A stretch of 64,000 bases of DNA, taken from contig CAWFNY010000003.1 in assembly GCA_963817435.1 (NCBI GenBank), positions 372,001 through 436,000 of the forward strand. The letters run 5' to 3'. Each line of letters opens with the position of its first letter. The stretch's first letter is position 1. Shown here in pieces: positions 1 to 8,391 of the stretch. The notes below the pieces were generated by a model. It did no database searches. It was not told the origin of the DNA and saw only the letters and a list, made by a program, of their open reading frames with translations. The stretch is from JADJOM01 sp963817435 (GTDB taxonomy: Bacteria > Gemmatimonadota > Gemmatimonadetes > Gemmatimonadales > GWC2-71-9). The position numbers were made by a program, and so were the translations under genes.

Positions 1-76
1 GGTGACGCGGATGCCGGACTCCTGAGAGAGATGCCGAATCGTAGCGTGCCCCCACCCGCGCGCGCTATGGCGGTCA

Positions 77-1243
77 TCACCTCTGCCGGGCCTCGGCTCG
101 GGCGGCTACCTCGCGCAGGCGCTGGCGCAGTGCCGTGGGCAGATCCGGTGACCAGCGGGCCAGCCGGCCGAAGACCGAGACCGGACTGACAATCAGCATT
201 TCCGGCTGGAACTGGATCTCGCGGAGGACCTTGTCCCGCGGGTTCCCGCCATCGTGGTAGATGGGAAGGTTGGGCAGCGCCCGGGCATCCCGGCCGCTAT
301 ACCAGCTCGGGACGATCATTCCCTCGTCATTGCCGCTATCGCCGACCGGCACCACGCCGGCGATCCGATCGCCGAGGCGCTCGAGCTCGGCAATGATCCA
401 GTTGAGCGGGCTGCCCTTGTTCACGGTCGGGTGCTTGATGCCGGCGACCAGATAGCTCCGGTCGGATTCGGCGGCCCAGAACGGTGACCAGCTCCGGAAG
501 TCCGGAAGCGCCCGGATGCCATCATGCGCCAGCTCCTCGATGGCCGTGTGCACGACCGCCGCCGTCAACTCCCGCACCGCATCCAGCCGCTCGGCCTCAT
601 ACCGGATCTTGACCGCCGGCCCTTCGCCGGTGCCGACGGCGACGAGGTCGCCGACCGCCGCATTGCCACGGTGCCTGAGGAGATGGTCCACATCCGCGGA
701 CCAGGCGAACTCCTCCCGGTCGATGGGCCGGAATCCGTGGTCGCGGTAGGCGCGCCACAGGTGGCGGAGCGCGAGCCGCTCGTTCCACGCCCCGCGGTGG
801 CTCCGCTGCCAGGCGGGGTCCTGGTCCCGGCTTCTGAGCCGGGTGATCCACTGGTCGGCGGGCTCCCGATCGGCGTTCCAAAAGATCTGCTGTCCGTCAC
901 CGGTGACGAGCACGCCGATCGGGAGCGGCGCGAAGAACCGGGCCACATGCTGCACCGAATGCAGGCTCCTGCCCGTGTTGAGCGCGACGCGCACCCGGTT
1001 CTCGGCGAATTCCTGGCCGAGGAGCCGCGTGATCGAGGCAAACTCCTCGGTCCGGATCCGGACGTTGTATTCCTCCCACTTGAGGAGCGACTGATCGATA
1101 TCGAAGACGACGAGAACCTGCTCGGCGGCGCCAGCCACGGGGGCCGGCCGCGGCCCGGCGATCGGGGCGCGCTTCGCGCCGGCCCAGACGAGGAATTCGT
1201 GGAGGGGGCGGGAGAGCGCCCGTTGGGCAGCCAGTAATGGCAT
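77..1243 (-). CDS. HAD-superfamily phosphatase (sucrose-phosphatase/Cof-like)
   Basis: A 388-residue protein read from ATG at 1243; an in-frame TTG at 1306 is possible but lies inside a palindrome. HAD motif I appears as VVFDIDQSLL near residue 46 (D48 and D50 as nucleophile and acid/base), motif II as LNTGRS, a lysine in VNKGSPL, and motif IV as VGDSGNDEGM near the C-terminus. This order and the large insert between motifs II and III match type IIB hydrolases of the sucrose-6-phosphate phosphatase/Cof group, which dephosphorylate sugar phosphates. The substrate cannot be told from sequence. It is the last gene of a minus-strand run after the CBS gene, separated from it by about 180 bases that hold nested inverted repeats, so it may be expressed separately. 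Confidence 0.8.
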   Translation of the reverse strand: MPLLAAQRALSRPLHEFLVWAGAKRAPIAGPRPAPVAGAAEQVLVVFDIDQSLLKWEEYNVRIRTEEFASITRLLGQEFAENRVRVALNTGRSLHSVQHVARFFAPLPIGVLVTGDGQQIFWNADREPADQWITRLRSRDQDPAWQRSHRGAWNERLALRHLWRAYRDHGFRPIDREEFAWSADVDHLLRHRGNAAVGDLVAVGTGEGPAVKIRYEAERLDAVRELTAAVVHTAIEELAHDGIRALPDFRSWSPFWAAESDRSYLVAGIKHPTVNKGSPLNWIIAELERLGDRIAGVVPVGDSGNDEGMIVPSWYSGRDARALPNLPIYHDGGNPRDKVLREIQFQPEMLIVSPVSVFGRLARWSPDLPTALRQRLREVAARAEARQR

Positions 1244-1270
1244 GCGGCGGTCCGAGGCATCATGGGACTT

Positions 1271-1343
1271 TATGCACCGGACGACGACTTGCACCAGATG
1301 GTGCAAGCAGAGTGGTCGTCGTCCTATGCACGATAGTGCATAG
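1271..1343. promoter_or_regulatory. Cluster of nested inverted repeats with TGCAC half-sites
   Basis: Three inverted repeats are packed together just upstream of the HAD gene. One is 1288-1307, CTTGCACCA-GA-TGGTGCAAG (9-bp perfect arms). One is 1324-1343, CTATGCAC-GATA-GTGCATAG (8-bp perfect arms). An outer pair GGACGACGAC (1279-1288) and GTCGTCGTCC (1315-1324) encloses the first. A further TATGCAC half-site is at 1271-1277 and can also pair with GTGCATA at 1336-1342. The shared TGCAC/GTGCA half-sites suggest an operator array for a dimeric regulator. The first palindrome resembles the NtrC site TGCACC-N5-GGTGCA but has a 4-base centre. The whole could also fold as an RNA structure between CBS and HAD. 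Confidence 0.55.
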
Positions 1344-1425
1344 GTATTCTTGGGGACGCAAGGGACTGGCTGGCAGGGCAGGAGGGCGGACGGCGGTCAG
1401 GGGTGACCGCCGCCACGGGCAGGCG

Positions 1426-2815
1426 CTATCTGGTGCCGATGAGCTGCTGCAGCACGTCGTACCGGCTCACGATCCCGATCAGCTTGCCATCCTTCTGGAT
1501 CAGGGCGGCGGGGCTCTCCCGGGTCAGGATCGGCGCGAGGCGTTCGGTCGGGGTGAGGGCGTCGACGACGGGGAAGGCGGCGTCCATCAGTTCGCGCACC
1601 GGGCGGTCCAGCAGGCTCGGCTGGGCCAGCGCGCGGGTCATGAGGGTGTTCTCCGTCAGGCTGCCGACGCACTGGCCGGCCTCGAGGACCGGGATCTGGC
1701 TGACACCCCAGGTGCTCATCAGGGTCAGGGCCTGACGGACGGCGGCGGCGGGGGCGACGCTGACCAGTGCGGGGGCGTTGGCGCCACGGCGCTGGAGCAG
1801 CTGCTCGACGGTGACCCGCGGTGGATCGAGCAGCTGATTCTCCTGCATCCACTCGTCGCTGAACACCTTCGACAGGTAGCGCTCGCCGGTGTCGCAGAGG
1901 ATCGTGACGACACAGGCGGATGGGATCATCGAGCTCCCTCGCGATCTCGAACGCCAGCGCGACATTCAGCCCGGCCGACCCGCCGAGCAGCATCCCCTCC
2001 TCGCGGGCGCAGCGCCGGGCCATCAGGAAGGCGTCGCGATCGGGCACCTGGCGGAATTCGTCGATCACATCGAACCAGATCGTGGTCGGAATCTTGTCTC
2101 CGCCGATCCCTTCGACCTTGTAGGGATAGCCCTCGCCGAGCGTCTTGGTCCGGGAGTAACCGGTATAGAGCGAGCCCTGGGGATCACCGGCGATCACCCG
2201 GACTTTCGGATTCTTCTCCTTGAGAAATTTCCCGGTGCCGCTGACCGTTCCACCCGTTCCGGCGCCGGCGACGAAGTGCGTCACCCTGCCCTCGGTCTGG
2301 GTCCAGATCTCGGGGCCGGTGGTCTCATAGTGCGCCTCGGGGTTCACCTGGTTGTAGAACTGATTCGCCAGGATGGCCCCGGGGGTCTCCTTGACGATCT
2401 GCTTGGCCTTGTTGACGTAGTTGTCGGGGTGATCGGGTGGGACGGCCGTCGGCGTGATCACGACCTCGGCGCCGTAGGCCTTGAGCAGGCGGACCTTCTC
2501 CTGCGACATCTTGTCGGGCATTGTGAAGATGCAGCGGTATCCCTTGATCGCGGCGGCCACGGCCAGCCCGACGCCGGTGTTGCCACTGGTGCCCTCGACG
2601 ATCACCCCGCCCGGCTTCAGCTCGCCGCGTCGCTCTGCATCCTCGATGATCCGGAGGCCAATGCGATCCTTCACCGATCCGCCGGGGTTCGCGTACTCCG
2701 CCTTCCCGTACACGGGCGTACGCAGGCCGGCGCCGATGCGTGAGAGGCGGATGAGCGGGGTCCAGCCAATGGTGGGCAGGACGGAGTCGTAGGCCTTCAC
2801 ATGCGGGGGGGTCAC
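1426..2815 (-). CDS. Cystathionine beta-synthase-like, PLP domain plus C-terminal CBS pair; frameshifted
   Basis: Residues 1 to about 297 form a fold-type II PLP enzyme of the cysteine synthase/cystathionine beta-synthase family. The PLP lysine is K49 in GGSVKD, followed by the substrate loop EGTSGNTG and the C-terminal GGSAGLN. The protein should continue into ACVVTILCDTGERY and then two CBS motifs, which bind adenosyl ligands in this family. That continuation lies in a different reading frame. A single extra base near 1918 breaks the frame just after RELDDP. Repaired, the gene encodes about 462 residues, the usual length for a bacterial CBS with a Bateman domain. It joins homocysteine and serine in transsulfuration or makes cysteine. 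The frameshift may be a sequence error or a recent mutation; nothing else in the gene looks decayed. Confidence 0.85.
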
Positions 2816-2927
2816 GGAGTCGATCCTCGTCCTGAGAAAACGAACCAGCTCGGGGGAGCGGCCTGGCTGCCGCTCGGGGCAGAATCTTACACTCCCGCCC
2901 CGCTCTGTTACACCGGCCCGGCGGGTC

Positions 2928-3335
2928 TCACGGCGTCACGCCCCCGGCTTCCGGATGCCGGAAGTGGACGGGCTGCAGAAACGCCGCGGCCGCGGGCACG
3001 CCATTCTTGAGCGCGGGGGCAAAGCGCATCAGGCGCGATCCCGCGACCGCCGCGGAATCGAAAGCCGGATAGCCACTCGACTCCGCGATCCGGGTCGAAT
3101 CGGGCACCAGCTTGCCGTTCACATCCACGAAGAGCCGCAGGACGACCTTCCCCTCGATCCCGCGGGCGTACAGCGTCGCGGGGTACTCCACCGGCGACTC
3201 GGCGTTCACCGCCACCGGCGGATCGTCACCGCGCCGGGCGGTCTGATCCGGCAGGCGCACGGTGCCCGCCTCGCGGCCGGAACAGCCGGCGAGGAACAGG
3301 ACCCCGGGGAGGACCATCAGACGACGAGGATTCAT
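2928..3335 (-). CDS. Lipoprotein with TonB C-terminal-like domain
   Basis: 135 residues. The N-terminus is a type II signal with lipobox LAGC (lipidated Cys18). Residues 50-125 hold a TonB_C-type fold: YPATLYARGIEGKV, then VVLRLFVDVNGKLV and a later FAPALKNG segment, typical of the energy-transducer C-terminal domain. No proline-rich spacer or transmembrane anchor is present, so it is an isolated TonB-C domain on a lipid anchor rather than a complete TonB. The start overlaps the previous gene by 4 nt (3332-3335), indicating translational coupling. Its role is unknown; stand-alone domains of this kind occur in periplasmic proteins that contact outer-membrane receptors. Confidence 0.8.
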   Translation of the reverse strand: MNPRRLMVLPGVLFLAGCSGREAGTVRLPDQTARRGDDPPVAVNAESPVEYPATLYARGIEGKVVLRLFVDVNGKLVPDSTRIAESSGYPAFDSAAVAGSRLMRFAPALKNGVPAAAAFLQPVHFRHPEAGGVTP

Positions 3336-3709
3336 GTGTTACCCATCCCCCACAATAGCACGGCCGCGACGCCCACGGCGGTGATCAGCAGCCATTTGGC
3401 CAGGCTTCGGGTGGCGCGGATCAGCAGCAGGGTGATCGCGGCCACGCCGAACCCGATCGCGGCATGGGTGCCGGCCGTGGCCGGCTCGTTGCCCTGACCG
3501 AGCGAGACGCCACCGGCGATGGCGCCGAAGATGGCGGCCATCACGAGTGCCCTCCCGATCCGGATCACGATGATCGCCGCCAGCACTAGCAGGGCGGTGG
3601 CGAACATCGTCGGGACATCGATGCGATCCAGGAACTGCTGCACGAACGGCGGGTCGCCACCGATCGAGGCCGTGAGCATGGCAATCCCGATTTCCGCCTG
3701 CGACCTCAC
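3332..3709 (-). CDS. Small membrane protein, unknown function
   Basis: 125 residues with about three hydrophobic segments (around residues 33-50, 52-66 and 84-121), no charged catalytic pattern and no recognised domain. It is coupled on both sides: its start overlaps the mutS stop by 4 nt (3706-3709) and its stop overlaps the next start by 4 nt. An internal Met at residue 11 is an alternative start. Context places it in the holA-mutS operon, but nothing links it to repair. Existence is supported by tight coupling and coding bias; function is unknown. Confidence 0.6.
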   Translation of the reverse strand: MRSQAEIGIAMLTASIGGDPPFVQQFLDRIDVPTMFATALLVLAAIIVIRIGRALVMAAIFGAIAGGVSLGQGNEPATAGTHAAIGFGVAAITLLLIRATRSLAKWLLITAVGVAAVLLWGMGNT

Positions 3710-6318
3710 GTCTCGCTGCGGCGCTTGAGATCGGCGAGCCGGGTCAGGGCTTCGAGCGGGGTCATCCGGTCGAGATCCATGCCCTTGAGTTCTTCCATCA
3801 CCGGATGTGGCCGGGCCTCGCCGAACAGCCCGAGTTGTGACGGATCCTCGGGTGACGGGCTTCCGGGAACCATCCGGTGTTCGCCCTCGAGCTTCTTGAG
3901 GACGGTCCGGGCGCGCCTGACAACGGCGTCGGGGAGCCCCGCGAGCTGCGCCACATGGATGCCGTAGCTCCGGTCGGTCCCGCCCGCCTCGAGCCGATGC
4001 AGGAACACCACCTGGTCCCCGGTTTCGCGGACGGCCACGTTCAGATTCCGGGCATGGGCCAGCTCCTCCGGGAGCTGCATCAGCTCGTGGTAGTGGGTCG
4101 CGAACATCGTCCGGCAGCCGACGTTGTCATGCAGATGTTCGCAGACGGCCCAGGCGATCGCCACTCCGTCGTAGGTCGACGTGCCGCGTCCGATCTCGTC
4201 GAGCAGGACGAGGCTGCGGGTGGTCGCGTTGTGGAGGATGGCGCTGGTTTCGCTCATCTCCACCATGAAGGTGGATTGTCCCCGCGCGAGGTTGTCGCTC
4301 GCGCCGACGCGGGTGAAGAGGCGGTCCACCACGCCGATCTCCGCCGCTTCCGCCGGCACGAAGCTGCCCATCTGCGCCAGGATCACGCAGAGTCCGATCT
4401 GGCGGAGAATCGTGCTCTTGCCCGCCATGTTGGGACCCGTCACCAGCAGCAGCCGCTCGGCGGGGTCGAACTTCGCGTCGTTGGGGATGAACGACTCGCG
4501 CGGCATCAGCCGCTCGATCACCGGATGCCGGCACTGCCGCAGGGTGAGCGAGAGTCCGTCGTGAACGGCGGGCCGGATGTAGCGATGCAGCGAGGCGGTC
4601 TCGGCGAGCGAGGCCCAGACGTCGAGCCGAGCCAGCGCCGAGGCCGTGCGCTGTACCCGCGCGGTGGCGGCGCCGACGTGCTCCCGCAGATGCGTGAAGA
4701 GCATCCCCTCCCGCTGGCCGATCTTCTCTTCCGCGCTCAGCACCTTCGCTTCGTAGGCCTTGAGTTCCGGCGTGACGTAGCGCTCGGCGCCGGTGAGCGT
4801 CTGCCGCCGCTCGTAATCGGCGGGGACCTTCTCGGCATGCGCGTTGGTGACTTCGAGAAAATACCCGAAGACCTTGTTGTAGCCGACCTTGAGCGAGGTG
4901 ATGCCGGTCCGCTCCCGCTCCCGCTGCTGCAGCGTGGCGATGTACTGCTTGCCGCCGTCACGGAGGTCGCGCAGTTCGTCGAGTTCGGCGTCGAAGCCCG
5001 GACGGATCACGTCGCCGTCGGCCAGCACGGCGGGTGGCCGGTCGCTCAGTGCCTGCCCGAGTTCCCCGGCCAGATCGGCGAGCAGGTCGAACTCCTCCAC
5101 CACCTGGCCGAGCGCGCTGCTCCGATCCCGATCCGCGAGTCCGGTGAGCGACTCGAGGACGTCGGGCAGGCGCTGGAAAGAGTCGCGGAGCGCGCCGAGT
5201 TCGCGGGGAGTGGCGCGTCCCGCCGCGGCGCGTCCCGTCAGCCGCTCGAGATCCCGGACACCATCGAGCGCCTCGCGGATGCGGGCCCGGCTGCGGCTGT
5301 CGTCGAGCAGCACCTGCACGGCGTCGAGCCGCTCGCTGATCGCGGCCGGCTCGCTGAGTGGCGAAAGCACCCACCGCCGCAGCAGCCGCGCACCCATCGG
5401 CGTCATCGTGGAATCGAGGACCTCAAGCAGCGTCGTGCCTCGGGCCCCGGCACGCAGCGGCTCCACCAGCTCGAGATTCCGCCGGGTCATCTCGTCGATC
5501 CAGAGGTGCCGCGCGGAGCGGCGCACCATCGGCCGGTGAAGGTGGGGCAGGCCGGAGGGCTGCAGCTCGCTGATGTAGCGGAGCAGGGCGCCGGCGGCCC
5601 CGATGGCACCGGCGTCTTCGGGGTCGAGTCCGAGCCCGTCGAGACTCGCCAGCTGGAATCGGCGCGCCAGTTCAGCGCGGGCCAGCTCGGTGTCGAACTC
5701 CCACTTCTCCCGCGGCGTGCGCAGTACGCCATCCTCAAGCCGCACCTCCAGCTCCGCGGGCATCACCACTTCGGCCGGCGCAAAGCGGCCGATCGCCTCG
5801 GCGAGGTCGTCGCCGGCGATGGTCTCGAGCAGGAATTCTCCGGTGGAGAGATCGATTGCGGCGATGCCCCCACCCCCAGGCCCCCTCCCCATTTCATGAG
5901 CAGGGAGTCCGGGGGTGGGGCTCACCGCGACCAGGAAGTTGTTCTGCACTCCCGGCAGGCAGTTTTCCTCGAGTACCGCGCCGGGGGTGATGGTCTCGAT
6001 GACTTCGCGCTTGACGATGCCCTTGGCGAGTTTCGGGTCCTCGACCTGCTCGCAGATCGCGACGCGGTGGCCCGCCGCGATGAGCTGCCGGAGGTAATCG
6101 GCGGCGGCCTTGACCGGCACGCCGGCGAGCGGCACGCCGTCGCCCCGCGCGGTCAGGGTGATGTTGAGGATCCGCGCCGCGAGCTGCGCGTCATCGAAGA
6201 ACATCTCGTAGAAATCGCCCATGCGGAAGAAGAGGATCGAGTCCCGGTGACGAGACTTGATCTCCCGGTACTGCTGCATGAGCGGGGTGCCGGCCGGGTC
6301 GGCCGGGCGGCCGGTCAC
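3706..6318 (-). CDS. mutS: DNA mismatch repair protein MutS
   Basis: 870 residues, the normal MutS size. The N-terminal domain has the mismatch-probing FYE motif within GDFYEMFFDD near residue 36. The ATPase domain has Walker A GPNMAGKST, the signature SETSAILHNAT and Walker B LLDEIGRGTST, followed by ATHYHEL. MutS binds mispairs as a dimer and recruits MutL. About residues 133-151 (SPTPGLPAHEM.. to GGGG) form an unusual insert in the connector domain. It is encoded by DNA with 10-bp inverted arms (5868-5877 and 5911-5920) and looks like a palindromic element captured in frame. The gene overlaps its neighbours by 4 nt on both sides and lies in an operon with holA. Confidence 0.97.
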   Translation of the reverse strand: MTGRPADPAGTPLMQQYREIKSRHRDSILFFRMGDFYEMFFDDAQLAARILNITLTARGDGVPLAGVPVKAAADYLRQLIAAGHRVAICEQVEDPKLAKGIVKREVIETITPGAVLEENCLPGVQNNFLVAVSPTPGLPAHEMGRGPGGGGIAAIDLSTGEFLLETIAGDDLAEAIGRFAPAEVVMPAELEVRLEDGVLRTPREKWEFDTELARAELARRFQLASLDGLGLDPEDAGAIGAAGALLRYISELQPSGLPHLHRPMVRRSARHLWIDEMTRRNLELVEPLRAGARGTTLLEVLDSTMTPMGARLLRRWVLSPLSEPAAISERLDAVQVLLDDSRSRARIREALDGVRDLERLTGRAAAGRATPRELGALRDSFQRLPDVLESLTGLADRDRSSALGQVVEEFDLLADLAGELGQALSDRPPAVLADGDVIRPGFDAELDELRDLRDGGKQYIATLQQRERERTGITSLKVGYNKVFGYFLEVTNAHAEKVPADYERRQTLTGAERYVTPELKAYEAKVLSAEEKIGQREGMLFTHLREHVGAATARVQRTASALARLDVWASLAETASLHRYIRPAVHDGLSLTLRQCRHPVIERLMPRESFIPNDAKFDPAERLLLVTGPNMAGKSTILRQIGLCVILAQMGSFVPAEAAEIGVVDRLFTRVGASDNLARGQSTFMVEMSETSAILHNATTRSLVLLDEIGRGTSTYDGVAIAWAVCEHLHDNVGCRTMFATHYHELMQLPEELAHARNLNVAVRETGDQVVFLHRLEAGGTDRSYGIHVAQLAGLPDAVVRRARTVLKKLEGEHRMVPGSPSPEDPSQLGLFGEARPHPVMEELKGMDLDRMTPLEALTRLADLKRRSET
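5866..5921. repeat. Palindromic GC element inside mutS
   Basis: Arms CCCCACCCCC (5868-5877) and GGGGGTGGGG (5911-5920) are perfect inverted repeats separated by 33 bases. They lie within the mutS coding sequence and are translated as a Pro/Gly-rich segment (residues about 133-151) between NNFLVAV and IAAIDLSTGEF, which are contiguous or joined by a short loop in typical MutS. Short palindromic repeats with C4-A-C5 arms are common between genes in GC-rich bacteria, and this one keeps the frame open. Confidence 0.6.
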
Positions 6319-7175
6319 GGCTCCTTCACCACGAACGGCGAGCGCTTGAGCTTGCGGCGTACCTGCTCGGCCGCCTGGGTTGCCTGCGTGCGGTCGGAAT
6401 AGGGCCCCGCGCGCACCTTGAAGAGCGGACCCTCCTTCACGATGTACGGCGTGAAGCCGGCGTCCTTCAGGTCCTTCGCCAGCTTGTCGGCCGCGGCCTG
6501 GGTGTTGACCGCGCCAACCTGTACGCCGAATCCGGTGCGGGTCGGGGCAGGGGCCGGCGCGCCTGACGGAGCGGCTGAGTCCGGGGCCGGCGTTCCAAGC
6601 GGCCCCTGCACCGAGCAGCGCCCGTTGAGGTAGTCGAGGCGGTTCTTGAGCTCGACGTCATCCCCGGTGTGCTGGAGACCGAGCGTGAGCCAGGTACAGC
6701 CCTCGGCGACCTTCTTCTGCTCGAAGAAGGCCCGCGCCGCCCATTCGGCGGCCGTCCCGAGGAGAGGTGAATCGGGATAGTCGTTCCGGATGCGATCGAG
6801 CTGTCGCGCGGCGCTCGCGAGGTTGCCGCTGGCGTAGTCGAGCAGGGCCAGGCGGTAGATCGCGTCGTCCGCCCAGGACGAGTTGGTGTACTCGACCGAG
6901 ACCCGGGTGTAGTTCCGCCGCATTTCATCCACGCTGCGGGAGACGAGTCCCATCGTGTAGAGCATCTGCGGATAGACCGAGTCGGTCGGCGGTGTCTGCT
7001 GCAGCAGCCGGGTCACGATGCCGCGCGCGGAGTCGCTCGCTCCCTCCTGGGCGATCCGCAGCACATCGACCAGGCGTGGATCGGTCTGGGCGTGAGCCCG
7101 GGGCGCGAATATGAGCCCGAGCAGCACCCCGAGCACCGCCGCGCGACGGCCCCGGGAGTGGTGATGCATCATCAT
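6315..7175 (-). CDS. Secreted TPR/YbgF-like protein with C-terminal SPOR domain
   Basis: 286 residues. A signal peptide ends near residue 29 (APRAHAQ). Residues 30-180 are helical TPR-like repeats with the alternating Ala/Leu/Tyr spacing seen in YbgF/CpoB and BamD-type proteins. After an Ala/Pro linker, residues about 212-286 form a SPOR domain (GFGVQVGAV ... FKVRAGPYSDRTQA). SPOR domains bind denuded septal peptidoglycan, so the protein probably works at the envelope or division site. Its start overlaps the holA stop and its stop overlaps the mutS start, each by 4 nt. The link to DNA genes is operonic, not functional. Confidence 0.82.
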   Translation of the reverse strand: MMMHHHSRGRRAAVLGVLLGLIFAPRAHAQTDPRLVDVLRIAQEGASDSARGIVTRLLQQTPPTDSVYPQMLYTMGLVSRSVDEMRRNYTRVSVEYTNSSWADDAIYRLALLDYASGNLASAARQLDRIRNDYPDSPLLGTAAEWAARAFFEQKKVAEGCTWLTLGLQHTGDDVELKNRLDYLNGRCSVQGPLGTPAPDSAAPSGAPAPAPTRTGFGVQVGAVNTQAAADKLAKDLKDAGFTPYIVKEGPLFKVRAGPYSDRTQATQAAEQVRRKLKRSPFVVKEP

Positions 7176-8284
7176 GAGAATGCTCCGATATGCTCTCGTG
7201 CCCCGCCGCCGATCCCTTCGGCCGCCGAGCCACGCAGTTGTAGTACCAGGTCGGTCATCACGCCGGTGTCGTCCGACACCCGTGTGCCTTTCAGCGCCCT
7301 ATCCGCTTCGAGCGTCGCCCGGGTCGCGGTGCGAAGCCGCGCGCCGGGCCACCGCCCGGCCGATGCGCTCCAGCTTCTGGTGAGCTTCTTCCAGTCACCG
7401 ATGCCGAACATGCGGTGGGTCTTCAACCAGTCCATCGACGCCCGCTCGAGCGAGCCGCCGCGGCTGCCCTTGTCGTAGAGCAGGCGCGTGATGCGCAGTC
7501 CGATGAGCGCCGTGCCGAGCACCGTGACCATCTTCACCCCCGACATCCCCGCCTGGTCCAGCACCCGGACGCCGAGGCTGAGGGCCCGGGGGGTATCATC
7601 GGCGAGCACCGCGGCGACCCAGTCATCCAGGGTCTCGCCGTGGCGCACGCCGACCAGGTCGCCGACCTGCTCCAGGCTGATCGGTCCCTGTCCCGACAGG
7701 CTGTGGAGCTTCTCGAGCTCCGAACGCAGCGTGCCCAGGTGACAGCCGGTTGCGGCCGCCAGATGATCCGCCGCGCCCTCGCCGAAGATCACGCCGAGGC
7801 GCTTGGCGTGATGCTCGATCCAGCGGGCCACCCGCTCGGGAGGCAGCGGCTCGAAATCGACGGCGTAGGTGTGCGCGACCAGCGCCTCGTCGGGCTCGTA
7901 GTCGCGCTTCTTCTCGTCGCTGGCCGGCGCATTCTCGACCAGCAGCAGGATCGTGTCGTTCGAGGGATTGGCGAGGTACTTGAGCAGGACCTCGCGCGGG
8001 GCGGCCTTCTTCTTCCAGGCTTCGACCTCGCGGATCACCACGACCCGGCGATTGGCCATCATCGGCAGGGTGTTCACCAGCGCGTGGAGGTCCTCGGGAC
8101 TCAGGCCCGCGGCGCTGCGCTGGTCAAAGTTGAAGTCACGCTCGTGGGGCTCGAGCGCCTGGTCGAGAATGGCGCGCGAGGCCTCCTCCTTGAGGATATC
8201 CTCGCTGCCGAACAGGTAGTAGACAGGCTGGAGTTCACGCCGGCCCAACGCGCGGAGGAGATCGTTGTAGCTGTGGCGGGACAT
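7172..8284 (-). CDS. holA: DNA polymerase III subunit delta
   Basis: 370 residues, slightly longer than the common 330-350. The N-terminal YYLFGSEDILKEE is the typical HolA opening. The central AAA+ remnant includes TLPMMANRRVVVIREVE and TILLLVENAP. The C-terminal collar region has SLEQVGDLVG followed by DDWVAAVLADD. Delta opens the beta clamp within the clamp loader and has no functional Walker A, as expected. It heads the operon holA - SPOR - mutS - membrane protein - TonB-C lipoprotein. A TATGTT box lies 6 nt before the ATG (8291-8296 on the minus strand), compatible with a leaderless transcript. Confidence 0.9.
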   Translation of the reverse strand: MSRHSYNDLLRALGRRELQPVYYLFGSEDILKEEASRAILDQALEPHERDFNFDQRSAAGLSPEDLHALVNTLPMMANRRVVVIREVEAWKKKAAPREVLLKYLANPSNDTILLLVENAPASDEKKRDYEPDEALVAHTYAVDFEPLPPERVARWIEHHAKRLGVIFGEGAADHLAAATGCHLGTLRSELEKLHSLSGQGPISLEQVGDLVGVRHGETLDDWVAAVLADDTPRALSLGVRVLDQAGMSGVKMVTVLGTALIGLRITRLLYDKGSRGGSLERASMDWLKTHRMFGIGDWKKLTRSWSASAGRWPGARLRTATRATLEADRALKGTRVSDDTGVMTDLVLQLRGSAAEGIGGGAREHIGAFS

Positions 8285-8290
8285 GCGGGG

Positions 8291-8296
8291 AACATA
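8291..8296 (-). promoter_or_regulatory. -10-like box abutting the holA start (leaderless candidate)
   Basis: On the minus strand TATGTT is followed by CCCCGC and then the ATG of holA. With 6 nt between box and start codon, transcription would begin at or beside the A of ATG, leaving no room for a ribosome binding site. No clear -35 element is present. Similar spacing precedes three other genes in the window (see findings). Confidence 0.35.
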
Positions 8297-8330
8297 AGCC
8301 GTCCGCCGTCGGCCGTCAGCTGTCGGACAC

Positions 8331-8363
8331 GAAGAAGCCCGGCGCCCCGAATGGCCGCCGGGC
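8331..8363 (-). terminator. Stem-loop after the anti-sigma gene
   Basis: Arms GCCCGGCG (8337-8344) and CGCCGGGC (8356-8363) pair around an 11-base loop. On the minus strand the stem is followed by TTCTTC. It sits just after the anti-sigma stop, between that gene and holA, so it probably ends the Nudix-sigma-anti-sigma transcript. Confidence 0.5.
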
Positions 8364-8391
8364 CGAGTGTCGCCTGCTGCTCCGGCGGGCG

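Noticed and set aside
3877..6402. Long plus-strand open frame of 841 codons
   Set aside because: It is antisense to mutS, rich in Arg/His/Gly with no domain, and explained by high third-position GC in the real gene.
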